Shown: one piece after another, positions 36,401-43,474 of the stretch
Numbering within the stretch: the stretch's first letter is position 1
How the letters are laid out: each line of letters opens with the position of its first letter
Source of the DNA: an uncultured Desulfovibrio sp.
GTDB lineage: Bacteria; Desulfobacterota; Desulfovibrionia; Desulfovibrionales; Desulfovibrionaceae
DNA: 64,000 nt
Direction: 5' to 3'
Assembly: GCA_913063155.1 (NCBI GenBank)
Contig: CAJXYU010000005.1
Location: forward strand, 186,001-250,000
Notes under the pieces: model-generated
The model's database searches: none
What the model saw: only the letters and a program-made list of their open reading frames with translations
What the model was told of the DNA's origin: nothing
Position numbers and translations under genes: made by a program

Positions 36401-37150
36401 TGGGAAAAGGCAATTGCCGAACGCACCGAGGAATCTCCGCTCAAGACGCTACAGGACGTGGATGTCGCAGCAGAGGAGAGTGCGCTGCAGGAACGGCTTG
36501 GACGCTATCCGTCCAGGGAAGAGTTGGTCATGTATCTGAACCATCCGGGCGACGCCATCAAGACCATTGAGTTCTGTGATAAATACGCCAACTGCAACAA
36601 CGTGCCGCTCGACGCCTGGTTCGAAGGTTTGGAAAAGGGTGAAACCCTGCATTTCCAAGGTGATTGCAAGAAGCCCCACGCCATGCGCATTCTGGATATT
36701 TCCGAGCCCGACGAAAACGGAATGTCCATTGTTCGCTACATTGTGGACTCGGAAATCGTCAGCCATCAGGTTGAGGTGGCCGATCCCCAATCCTCCTTCA
36801 AGGACGCCGTCGAGGTGGCGGATTCTTCCAACGAGTACCACATGGGCTCCCCGTGCAACGGTGACCTTTGGGTCATGCACGTGCGTCCCGGCGATAAGGT
36901 CAAGGCTGGGGAGGAGATATTCAACGTTTCCGTCATGAAGCAGGAAAAAGCGGTGTACGCACCTGTAGACGGCATCGTGAAGCGCGTTCTCAAATCCGCA
37001 AACTTCCAGGAGGACAGGCTGATGGTCCCGGTGAAGGAAAACGAACTGCTTGTGGAACTTGGCCCGCCCGCCGATGTCTGCCCCACCTGCAAGGAGACTT
37101 TCCCCACTTCGGATTGTCGTTTCTGCCCCAGTTGCGGTCAGAAAGTGTAA
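33449..37150 (+). CDS. pyc: Pyruvate carboxylase with C-terminal zinc ribbon
   Basis: A 1233-residue single-chain enzyme making oxaloacetate from pyruvate, bicarbonate and ATP. Domain order: biotin carboxylase (about 1-460; GGGGRGIYEVYEESEL, TRLQVEHGITE), carboxyltransferase (about 540-1010; TDTTTRDITQSN, LGLKDMAGVC) and biotin carrier (about 1090-1195; biotinyl Lys1164 in VMKQEKA). The carboxyltransferase motif usually written HTHDT reads HSHRHYT here. The last 24 residues carry Cys1211, Cys1214, Cys1223, Cys1226 and Cys1229, a zinc-ribbon-like tail not found in typical pyruvate carboxylases. AAGGAG lies 12 bases before the ATG. The gene order birA-pyc-PEP synthase matches what I recall for Desulfovibrio. 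Confidence 0.93.
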   Translation: MKPKSFDQVLEEIRGKRILVANRGIPARRICRSITEMFDAIAVMTATDVDKTSPATSGANELLMLGSNPRAYLDLDRVIREAKARDIVAIHPGWGFGAEDDTFPKRCEEAGIIFIGPRQEPMRILGNKVAVRALAKEQGVPVVPGSEGAVSIPEARELAKEIGFPIMLKAEGGGGGRGIYEVYEESELESAFSKASALAQASFGNPRLYVEKLLTSIRHIEIQVIADTYGNVFCFDERDCSVQRNHQKLVEITPSPWPTYSEELREQLKEYSRRLIQAVGYHSLATVEFLVDQEGTPYLIEVNTRLQVEHGITECRYGIDLVEEQIATAFGSELRFNEENTKPYQWAMQCRINCEDPQKDFSPNAGRITRYVSPGGQGVRIDSCVSDGYRFPSNYDSAAALLITYGNSWNKIVSLTQRALREYMISGVKTTIPFHRQIIGHSKFIEADYDTNFIRKHRNELMNYSDREPESLRLSRLIAEISAKGYNEYVQLGEYRGRDDKRVGRFEPVMPDFPATYFEPRITRGMKRDSILDALREDREKGIVHMTDTTTRDITQSNSGNRFRLAEDKLVGPYLDRCGFFSLENGGGAHFHVAMLANMTYPFTEAKKWNQFAPQTLKQILIRSTNVLGYKPQPKNVMRMTGEMINEHYDVIRCFDFLNHIENMRPFAEVALNSEANIFEPAISLSWAKGFDVARYLEVTDDIVGMCADVAGVSRDKATRMIILGLKDMAGVCPPRFMRELIGSIREKYPELVVHSHRHYTDGLFVPTMGAAADAGAHIVDVAIGSAVRWYGQGEVLSTATYIEDEIGLKTNLDKDMIRATNFVLKQIMPYYDRYTAPYFQGIDHDVVKHGMPGGATSSSQEGAMKQGYIKLLPYMLKFLEGTRKIVRYHDVTPGSQITWNTAFLAVTGAYKRGGEVEVRRLLNILDIVNLCEESALTSYEREARLDLYRDSNDAFRQLLLGKYGKLPLGFPEDWVYQSAFGKSWEKAIAERTEESPLKTLQDVDVAAEESALQERLGRYPSREELVMYLNHPGDAIKTIEFCDKYANCNNVPLDAWFEGLEKGETLHFQGDCKKPHAMRILDISEPDENGMSIVRYIVDSEIVSHQVEVADPQSSFKDAVEVADSSNEYHMGSPCNGDLWVMHVRPGDKVKAGEEIFNVSVMKQEKAVYAPVDGIVKRVLKSANFQEDRLMVPVKENELLVELGPPADVCPTCKETFPTSDCRFCPSCGQKV

Positions 37151-37161
37151 GTGAAAGGTTT

Positions 37162-37234
37162 GGCGGCAGGGTTCTTCCCCCAATTCTTCGAGATAATAAT
37201 TTATATTAGTCAAGAATTGACGAATCCTGCCGTC
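37162..37234 (+). repeat. Long composite inverted repeat after pyc
   Basis: GGCGGCAGG (37162-37170) pairs with CCTGCCGTC (37226-37234), and CAATTCTT (37181-37188) pairs exactly with AAGAATTG (37212-37219), with TTC/GAA in between, enclosing an AT-rich loop. No T-run follows, so it is not a standard terminator; it may be an RNA structure or protein-binding site in the gap before the PEP-synthase-like gene. Confidence 0.6.
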
Positions 37235-37369
37235 AGGCTGTAAGAGGATGATGTATTTTTGTTTTTAACAACTGTTCATTGACCAATTACAAACAAAAAC
37301 AGAGGGTTAACGCGACTGTGGCGGGAGAGACAACCTGATATCCACGGACGTACCTGACGGGAGGAAAGC

Positions 37370-40300
37370 ATGGCCAAGACCCAGAAGCCCGCACCAAAAA
37401 AAGCCGCCCCCAAAAAAACGGCTGGTGCAGGAGCTAAAGCTGAGAGTCTCAAAACGAAACTGGTCCTGAGCGGTGCCGATATTGTTGCAATCGGCGAAGA
37501 AGCAGAGCTGCTGGTAGGCGGCAAGAACTACAACACGGCCATCATCAGCCAAGTAAAAAGCATTCGAGCGCCCGAATTTCGGGCCATATCTTCCATAGCT
37601 TTCCATATCCTTTTGGATGAAACCAAGGTTCATGCCTCCCTTGTCCGCTCAATCGTGGATAAGGAATACAATTCCATTGATTGGAATTCCGAGGAAATCA
37701 ACCAGGATTCCGAATTCCTGCAGAAATTCGTGCGGCGTCTTGGCCGCAAGGTTCGGGAACAGTCCCTGGACCAGTCCGGAACCCCCATCAAATTGAGGAC
37801 CTTCATCAACAACGTTGTTGATGGTTTTGCCACCTCTCCGGAAGGAATCGACCAGTTGCGCAAGCGTTCCGTGCTGGTGCAGGCGGCGATCCTGGCCGTA
37901 GAGATGCCTGATGAGGTGGGAAAGGCCGTCAAGGGCGCATACAAGGATATCTGCAAGGAAGCGGGGCTCGACGACGAACCCGTGGCCGTACGTTCTTCGG
38001 CCGCAGGCGAGGACAGTCGCAAGAAGGCCTTTGCCGGGCTGCAGGATACCTATCTCAACATTGTTGGCGAAGATACCTGTCTGGAAGCCTACCATTGGGA
38101 TTGTGCATCCGCATACAACCTGCGTTCCATGACTTACCGCCGCGAGGCCATTCTCGACGCCATAATGAAGGCCGAGCATACCGGCGACGATACCATAGCG
38201 GAGCAGGCCAAGCAGGAGTGGGCCATCGAGCATACTTCCCTGTCCGTGTGCATCATGCGCATGATCAACCCGGTCATTTCCGGGACCGCATTCAGTGCGG
38301 ATACGGCTACCGGCTGTCGAGGCACCACGCGTAACGATCTCGTCTCCATCGACGCCAGTTACGGGCTGGGTGAGGCGGTTGTCGGCGGTATGGTTACCCC
38401 TGACAAATATTACGTATTTCAGCGTGACGGCGGCAAGGAGGTCGTTGTCCGCTACATGGGCTGCAAGGACAAGAAGATCGTCTACAAGGACGACGGTTCC
38501 GGCACCCACAGCGTTCCTGTTCCGGAAAATGAAGTTTACCGCTGGGCTCTGTCCATAGCCCAGGCCGAGGATGTCGCACGCGGTGTCCGCGCCATTTCCA
38601 AGGCGTATGATGACATGATCATGGACACCGAGTTCTGCATCGACAAGATGGCGCGGCTCTGGTTTGTCCAGGCCCGGCCGGAAACCCGCTGGAACGAGGA
38701 ATTCGAGCAACATCCGCACAAGATCTTCATGCGTCGTCTCGAGGTGGAGAAATCGGCCATCGATCAGGCCGAAGTCATCCTTGAAGGGAACGGCGCTTCC
38801 CGCGGCGCAGGGCAGGGGACTGTCAAGTATCTGCGTTCCGCCTTGGAGTTGAACAAGATCAACAAGGGCGACATCCTGGCGGCGGAACGCACAGACCCGG
38901 ACATGGTGCCTGGCATGCGCATCGCTTCCGCGATTCTCGCGGACGTGGGTGGCGATACCAGCCATGCGGCCATCACCTCCCGCGAATTGGGAATTCCCGC
39001 GGTCATCGGTATTCAGCGTTTGGAAGTGCTGCGCGCGCTGGACGGCCAGGAAGTCACTGTGGACGGTTCTCGCGGCCAGGTTTACCGCGGTTTGCTGCCT
39101 CTGGTAGAGGTCGGCGGCGAAATCGACGTCAGTGAATTGCCCGCAACCAAGACCAAAGTGGGCTTGATTCTGGCGGACGTGGGCCAGTCCCTGTTCCTGT
39201 CCAGGCTACGCAACGTGCCCGACTTCGAGATCGGCCTGCTGCGCGCCGAGTTCATGCTCGGCAACATCGGTGTCCACCCCATGGCATTGGAAGCCTATGA
39301 CAACGACACCCTGGACATCATCGTGGACAACAAGCTGCGTGAACTGGACAACCGATTGACCAAGGTCATGAAGGACCAGCTCGCTTCCGGCTTGGTGACC
39401 CTGCCCCTGAAGCTGCGTCAGTACGTGGGCCAGATTACGGGCCTGACCCGCGAAATGGACGTGCTGGCCGAACAGGAGGGCGCCCGCGGTACCGACGAGG
39501 TCTTGGCCATCCACCGCAAGCTGCGCGAATTGGACAAGAAGCTTGACGATCACATCACCACCTCTACGGAGCGTCTGGATGTGCTCAAGACTTCCATCAA
39601 GCTCAAGGACCACGTGGCCGTCATCTATGGTTTCCATGATCAGTTGCAGCCCGAACCGGCCCAACGTTCCGAGGATTGGAAGGTCTGGCGTGACCACAAG
39701 GACGACGTGGACGCCATCGTACGCAAGATCAAGGACAATCCCCAGATAGTAGGCTACATCAACAAGGTCCGGGAACTTCGCGAGGAAGTGGCTCTCAAAA
39801 TGGGCCTCAAGTCCGAAATCGACGAAATCAGCTCCCTGCCCGAGCGCATCCGCAAGCTGCTGGAATCCCGCGGCTATCGCACCGGCAAGGAAAACTATAT
39901 CCAGACCCTGTCACAGGGCTTGGCACTCTTTGCCATGGCTTTTTATGACAGCGAGATCATCTACAGAACGACCGACTTCAAATCCAACGAGTACCGTAAC
40001 CTGTTGGGTGGTGTGCTCTTTGAGGCCCATGAAGACAACCCCATGATGGGATATCGCGGTGTTTCCCGTAACATCCATGACTGGGAATTGGAGGCCTTCA
40101 AGCTGGCCCGCGGCATTTATGGCGGCAAGAACCTGAGCATCATGTTCCCGTTCGTGCGCACCCTGGAAGAAGCCCGCAGCATGAAGCGTTATCTCAAGCA
40201 GGTTCACAATCTACAGTCCGGCAAGGACGGTCTCAAGATCATTCTCATGGCCGAAATCCCGAGCAACGCGATTCTGTGCAAGGAATTCCTTAAGGAAGTG

Positions 40301-40960
40301 GACGGATTCTCCATCGGTTCCAACGACATGACCCAGATGGTGCTGGCCACGGATCGCGACAACTCCAGCCTGCAGCACATCTACGATGAGGAGGACCCGG
40401 CAGTTGTCTGGGCCATCCTGAGCGCGATCTTCTCCGGCCAGAGGTACGGCAAGAAGGTCGGTTTCTGCGGCCAGGGCGTGTCCAACAGCGTCATCCTGCG
40501 TGGCTTGGTCGCCATTGCCGGTATCGTTTCCGCCTCGGTGGTGCCCGATACCTACCATCAGACCAAGCTGGACATGGCGGCCATTGAAGCGGAAGAAATT
40601 CCCACCAGTGAGTTGGGCGCTTGGCTCAAGCAGCAGCACATGGAAAATCTCAAGGTGTTGCTCCAAGAGAAGAACTACAACCACATCCTGAAAAAATACA
40701 AGTCTCCCGAGGACTTTATGGAGTGGTACGAAGGTGAGCTCGATCGTTTCAGCGAACAGCTTCGCGACAATATCGAGACGCCCAAGGAAGAGTTCTACCG
40801 TGCCGAGCTGGAACAGTTCCGCAGCACTTTCCACAAGCCGGTCATTTATGCCAGCTGGGATTGGGACCACACCGTGGAGGACGCTCTGCACCATGCAGGG
40901 TTCAGTTCCTTCGAGGAGCAGGCGGAAGCCCTCGCCGCCCAGCGTAGTAAGAAGTGGTAA
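37370..40960 (+). CDS. Enlarged PEP synthase / pyruvate phosphate dikinase-like enzyme
   Basis: A 1196-residue relative of phosphoenolpyruvate synthase (usual length about 790). Residues 1-23 are a Lys/Ala/Pro-rich tail. The ATP-binding domain carries EPVAVRSSAAGED (about 204-216) and GTAFSADTATGCRGT; the swivelling domain has catalytic His532 in GGDTSHAAITSRELG; the C-terminal barrel has EIGLLRAEFM, GSNDMTQMVLATDRDN and Cys1033 in FCGQGVSN. About 170 extra residues, largely helical, lie in the barrel region before Cys1033, and about 120 extra after it. It should interconvert pyruvate and PEP, complementing the pyruvate carboxylase upstream. GGAGG precedes the ATG. Confidence 0.88.
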   Translation: MAKTQKPAPKKAAPKKTAGAGAKAESLKTKLVLSGADIVAIGEEAELLVGGKNYNTAIISQVKSIRAPEFRAISSIAFHILLDETKVHASLVRSIVDKEYNSIDWNSEEINQDSEFLQKFVRRLGRKVREQSLDQSGTPIKLRTFINNVVDGFATSPEGIDQLRKRSVLVQAAILAVEMPDEVGKAVKGAYKDICKEAGLDDEPVAVRSSAAGEDSRKKAFAGLQDTYLNIVGEDTCLEAYHWDCASAYNLRSMTYRREAILDAIMKAEHTGDDTIAEQAKQEWAIEHTSLSVCIMRMINPVISGTAFSADTATGCRGTTRNDLVSIDASYGLGEAVVGGMVTPDKYYVFQRDGGKEVVVRYMGCKDKKIVYKDDGSGTHSVPVPENEVYRWALSIAQAEDVARGVRAISKAYDDMIMDTEFCIDKMARLWFVQARPETRWNEEFEQHPHKIFMRRLEVEKSAIDQAEVILEGNGASRGAGQGTVKYLRSALELNKINKGDILAAERTDPDMVPGMRIASAILADVGGDTSHAAITSRELGIPAVIGIQRLEVLRALDGQEVTVDGSRGQVYRGLLPLVEVGGEIDVSELPATKTKVGLILADVGQSLFLSRLRNVPDFEIGLLRAEFMLGNIGVHPMALEAYDNDTLDIIVDNKLRELDNRLTKVMKDQLASGLVTLPLKLRQYVGQITGLTREMDVLAEQEGARGTDEVLAIHRKLRELDKKLDDHITTSTERLDVLKTSIKLKDHVAVIYGFHDQLQPEPAQRSEDWKVWRDHKDDVDAIVRKIKDNPQIVGYINKVRELREEVALKMGLKSEIDEISSLPERIRKLLESRGYRTGKENYIQTLSQGLALFAMAFYDSEIIYRTTDFKSNEYRNLLGGVLFEAHEDNPMMGYRGVSRNIHDWELEAFKLARGIYGGKNLSIMFPFVRTLEEARSMKRYLKQVHNLQSGKDGLKIILMAEIPSNAILCKEFLKEVDGFSIGSNDMTQMVLATDRDNSSLQHIYDEEDPAVVWAILSAIFSGQRYGKKVGFCGQGVSNSVILRGLVAIAGIVSASVVPDTYHQTKLDMAAIEAEEIPTSELGAWLKQQHMENLKVLLQEKNYNHILKKYKSPEDFMEWYEGELDRFSEQLRDNIETPKEEFYRAELEQFRSTFHKPVIYASWDWDHTVEDALHHAGFSSFEEQAEALAAQRSKKW

Positions 40961-40984
40961 AAACAAATCGAATCAGATATGTAC

Positions 40985-41025
40985 AAGGCGGCCTCACCGG
41001 TTGGGTGGGGTCGCCTTTCTTTTTT
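40985..41025 (+). terminator. Terminator of the pyc/PEP-synthase region
   Basis: AAGGCG(G)CCTCACC pairs with GGGTGGGGTCGCCTT around a short loop and is followed by TTCTTTTTT. Confidence 0.75.
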
Positions 41026-41045
41026 GTCAGGATCAGGAGTTATGA

Positions 41046-41852
41046 ATGAAACATTTGATTGTCCCATTGCTGTTGGTGATTTTGTGCTCCGCGGGTTGTA
41101 CGGCGGCGACGGCTTCCGGGAACCGGAATGCGGCCTTTGAAGATATGCTTCGCAAAACCCTCAAGGAGCATCCTGAGATCGTTTTTGATGCCTTGGCCCA
41201 AAACAAGGTGGGAATGCTTTCCCTGGTGGAGCAGGGAGCGCGGGAACGCGAAATGCTCAAGCGTGAATCCCAGTGGCGTTCCCAGGCCGCGGCTCCTCTT
41301 AAACCGAGTATTCCCGCGGACAGGCCTGTGTACGGTAACAAGGATGCCGCCATCACCATTGTGGAGTATTCCGATTTTCTGTGCCCGTATTGCGGCAGGG
41401 GCAAGAAGACCGTGCAGAAACTTGTGGATGACTCCGGCGGCAAGCTGCGGCTGGTCTTCAAGCATGTTCCTCTGCATGACGGGGCAAAAACTCTGGCAGC
41501 GATGTTTGAAGCCGTTGGGATGCAGGATCCGGATAAGGCCTGGGTCTATGCCAGGAAGGTGTTCGAGCGTCAGGCTCTTTTCATGCAGTCGGACAAGAAG
41601 CTCATGAATCAGCTGTTGCAGGAGCTCGATGTGGATATCGACAAGGCCTGGAAGGACGCCGAAGGACCGGTCGTACGGAAGCGAATCGAGGAGGACGAAG
41701 CCGAGGCGGAGAAGTTCGGCATCAGCGGCACGCCGACCTATATGGTGGGTGGAGTTGTGGTGCGTGGGGCTTTGCCCAGGCGATATTTCGATCGTGTCCT
41801 CGACATTCTTGAAGAGCAGGGATCATTTTGCGAGGATTGCATGAATCAATAA
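41046..41852 (+). CDS. DsbA-family thiol:disulfide protein, exported
   Basis: A 268-residue protein with an N-terminal signal (about residues 3-18) ending CSAGC, possibly a lipoprotein but not a perfect lipobox, since Ser rather than Leu is at -3. A helical region (about 30-85) precedes a thioredoxin/DsbA fold with the redox motif FLCPYCGRG near residue 118 and the cis-Pro loop GISGTPTYMVGG. The layout matches DsbA/ScsC-like thioredoxin-domain proteins that make or reshuffle disulfides in the periplasm. Three Cys besides the CPYC pair lie at the far termini. No partner DsbB is adjacent. A strong terminator follows. Confidence 0.85.
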   Translation: MKHLIVPLLLVILCSAGCTAATASGNRNAAFEDMLRKTLKEHPEIVFDALAQNKVGMLSLVEQGAREREMLKRESQWRSQAAAPLKPSIPADRPVYGNKDAAITIVEYSDFLCPYCGRGKKTVQKLVDDSGGKLRLVFKHVPLHDGAKTLAAMFEAVGMQDPDKAWVYARKVFERQALFMQSDKKLMNQLLQELDVDIDKAWKDAEGPVVRKRIEEDEAEAEKFGISGTPTYMVGGVVVRGALPRRYFDRVLDILEEQGSFCEDCMNQ

Positions 41853-41856
41853 ATAA

Positions 41857-41880
41857 AGGCCGCATGAGCGGCCTTTTTTT
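41857..41880 (+). terminator. Terminator after the DsbA-like gene
   Basis: GGCCGC-ATGA-GCGGCC stem-loop followed by seven Ts. Confidence 0.9.
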
Positions 41881-41902
41881 GTATCAGTCTCAAAAGAGAG
41901 GG

Positions 41903-42205
41903 TCAGGCGATTTCATCGGCAATGGAGCCGATTCCGGATTCCTGGTGTGCGGAGGTGATGGCTTGTTGCATGTCGTTGTCGGTACTCGTGGAGGAAACGT
42001 TTTCCCCTGAACCGAAAAATTCTCGAGTGCGCGATGCCACCTGCCCGGAAACATCGGCGTTTCCTTCTTCAATCGACTTCAGTTCGGGTTTGGTCAAGGC
42101 CCTTGCGTCTTGGGCGATGCCCGCTGCCCCCTTTTCAAAGGAGCTTGCCTGTGCATCCAGGGCAATGGACTGGATGCTTTGGTTGGAGATGGTAATATCC
42201 GACAT
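41903..42205 (-). CDS. Small acidic protein of unknown function
   Basis: A 100-residue acidic protein with no signal peptide or membrane helix, rich in Ser, Ala, Asp and Gln, with a low-complexity stretch GENVSSTSTDNDMQQAI. I recognise no family. A very good ribosome-binding site (GAGGAGG) precedes the ATG, and a candidate sigma-70 promoter lies just upstream, after the flaG terminator. Its position next to flaG and its composition, similar to small flagellum-associated proteins, hint at a motility or secretion role, but this is only context. Confidence 0.65.
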   Translation of the reverse strand: MSDITISNQSIQSIALDAQASSFEKGAAGIAQDARALTKPELKSIEEGNADVSGQVASRTREFFGSGENVSSTSTDNDMQQAITSAHQESGIGSIADEIA

Positions 42206-42230
42206 GCTCAGTCCTCCTCTCTGTTTTTTT

Positions 42231-42260
42231 TATACGCTCCATGTATGCTTCTTGGCAACC
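42231..42260 (-). promoter_or_regulatory. Candidate sigma-70 promoter of the small acidic protein gene
   Basis: On the minus strand TTGCCA (42255-42260) and TATAAA (42231-42236) are separated by 18 bases, with transcription expected to start about 20 bases before the gene. It lies just after the flaG terminator, giving this gene independent expression. Confidence 0.5.
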
Positions 42261-42267
42261 GGTCCGA

Positions 42268-42302
42268 TAAAAAAAACACCGCGCCCCCAAATGGGGCGCG
42301 GC
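42268..42302 (-). terminator. Terminator after flaG
   Basis: On the minus strand a 9-bp stem, CCGCGCCCC with GGGGCGCGG around ATTTG, is followed by TG and eight Ts. Confidence 0.88.
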
Positions 42303-42329
42303 GCCGTGAATTGAACGGGGAAGGGGCAG

Positions 42330-42725
42330 TTAAAACGTTTTGTCCACAAAGCTGCCCGGGAACTGTTTCCTGATGGCTTTTGCCAGTTTTACCACATCGT
42401 CGGCCGGTATCTTCTTGATGACCTTGTTGTCCGCATCAAGGACTTCGACTTGAATGGTCTTACTTTCTTCAATGATGTTGAATTTCAACTTGAGATTCTT
42501 GGCAGCCAGTTCCGATTCGGCCGTTTCCGCGGCCTGCTGGACCCTGTCCTTGTCCAGTGTTGTTTTAGCTTCCCGAGCAGCTTCAGTCTTCTCGAGCTTG
42601 GCCACGGAGTAGTGTTGCTGAACACCTGATTGTTCTGCAAAGGGTTTTGCCGTTTGCTGGACGACCGTGTGGCCGTTTGTCCGGACCGGGGACTTCATTT
42701 CGGTTTTGACTTCTGGGATATTCAT
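42330..42725 (-). CDS. flaG: FlaG family flagellar protein
   Basis: A 131-residue protein. The N-terminal half is polar and low-complexity; the C-terminal 60 residues (LKFNIIEESKTIQVEVLDADNKVIKKIPADDVVKLAKAI) match the FlaG domain, which has the pattern of a short beta hairpin ending in I-P-x-(D/E). FlaG proteins influence flagellar filament length. The start at 42725 has GGGAGGG upstream. A FliA-type promoter lies about 60 bases before the start, in keeping with a late flagellar gene. Confidence 0.87.
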   Translation of the reverse strand: MNIPEVKTEMKSPVRTNGHTVVQQTAKPFAEQSGVQQHYSVAKLEKTEAAREAKTTLDKDRVQQAAETAESELAAKNLKLKFNIIEESKTIQVEVLDADNKVIKKIPADDVVKLAKAIRKQFPGSFVDKTF

Positions 42726-42786
42726 GGTTTTCCCTCCCTGGTTTTCCCCTGAATAGTCCCTCACGATTCAGTGGCTGTCGCTAACT

Positions 42787-42813
42787 TTATCGTCTTGTAT
42801 GGGGATTTCTTTA
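42787..42813 (-). promoter_or_regulatory. Candidate sigma-28 (FliA) promoter of flaG
   Basis: On the minus strand TAAAGAAA (42806-42813) is followed after exactly 11 bases by GACGATAA (42787-42794). The consensus is TAAAGTTT-N11-GCCGATAA, so the spacing is exact and 12 of 16 positions match. It points toward flaG. Confidence 0.65.
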
Positions 42814-43073
42814 GGGTGTCCCCTGAATTTGTGGGTGAAATGGTGGATGTTTTTTTATATGGAAACACTTATATTTCTCTAGAAGTCTTTTAATTCATCA
42901 AAAATATGGAGTTTATTTTTTTGAGATGAGGGCGGTGGGCAGGAAAGGGAGATGTTGTGTCATTCTGAGGATCTTTTTTTTATCTGCGCGGTGCCGCCTG
43001 AATTCATTATAAGGATGGAATGGAAGTTGCTCTTGAAGGCGAGTATGAAAAAACTGCCGAAGGAGTTTCTTGG

Positions 43074-43241
43074 ATGCGGAGACTGATGTTCATGCTTGTT
43101 CTGACTATCACCAGTGTTGTCGCCATTGATCATTTTACAACCAAGAAATCTCCTCTGGCGGATGAGGATTGGATCCCGAAGGAAAAGCTTGTTCGCTACG
43201 AAGTGGGAAGTTCTTGCCCACTTTATTATCCCCAAGATTGA
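43074..43241 (+). CDS. Small single-helix membrane protein
   Basis: A 55-residue protein with one N-terminal membrane helix (LMFMLVLTITSVVAI) after an Arg pair, then a polar, probably periplasmic tail (DEDWIPKEKLVRYEVGSSC). The ATG at 43074 is preceded by AAGGAG with eight bases between, better than the in-frame ATG at 43020. A strong terminator follows, supporting a real small gene. Family unknown. Confidence 0.5.
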   Translation: MRRLMFMLVLTITSVVAIDHFTTKKSPLADEDWIPKEKLVRYEVGSSCPLYYPQD

Positions 43242-43262
43242 TTCATTATTAAGATAATGAAA

Positions 43263-43296
43263 AAAAAGAGCCGGCGTTTGACGTCGGCTCTTTTTT
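43263..43296 (+). terminator. Terminator after the small membrane gene
   Basis: AGAGCCGGCG pairs with CGTCGGCTCT (one G-T pair) and is followed by seven Ts. Confidence 0.85.
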
Positions 43297-43474
43297 TATT
43301 TGTCCGTTGCGTTGGAGTATTGTGTGTTTTTTTCTGTAATTGTGAAATAATACCTCCATTGACGAATCAAACTGTATGTAATAATTCATCAAAACTAACA
43401 CTTTCTCGCTCTCTCTTCAGAGATGTGTCCCAATTGCCTGAGGGAGATCGTTAGCGATAGGATATCAAATTCAT

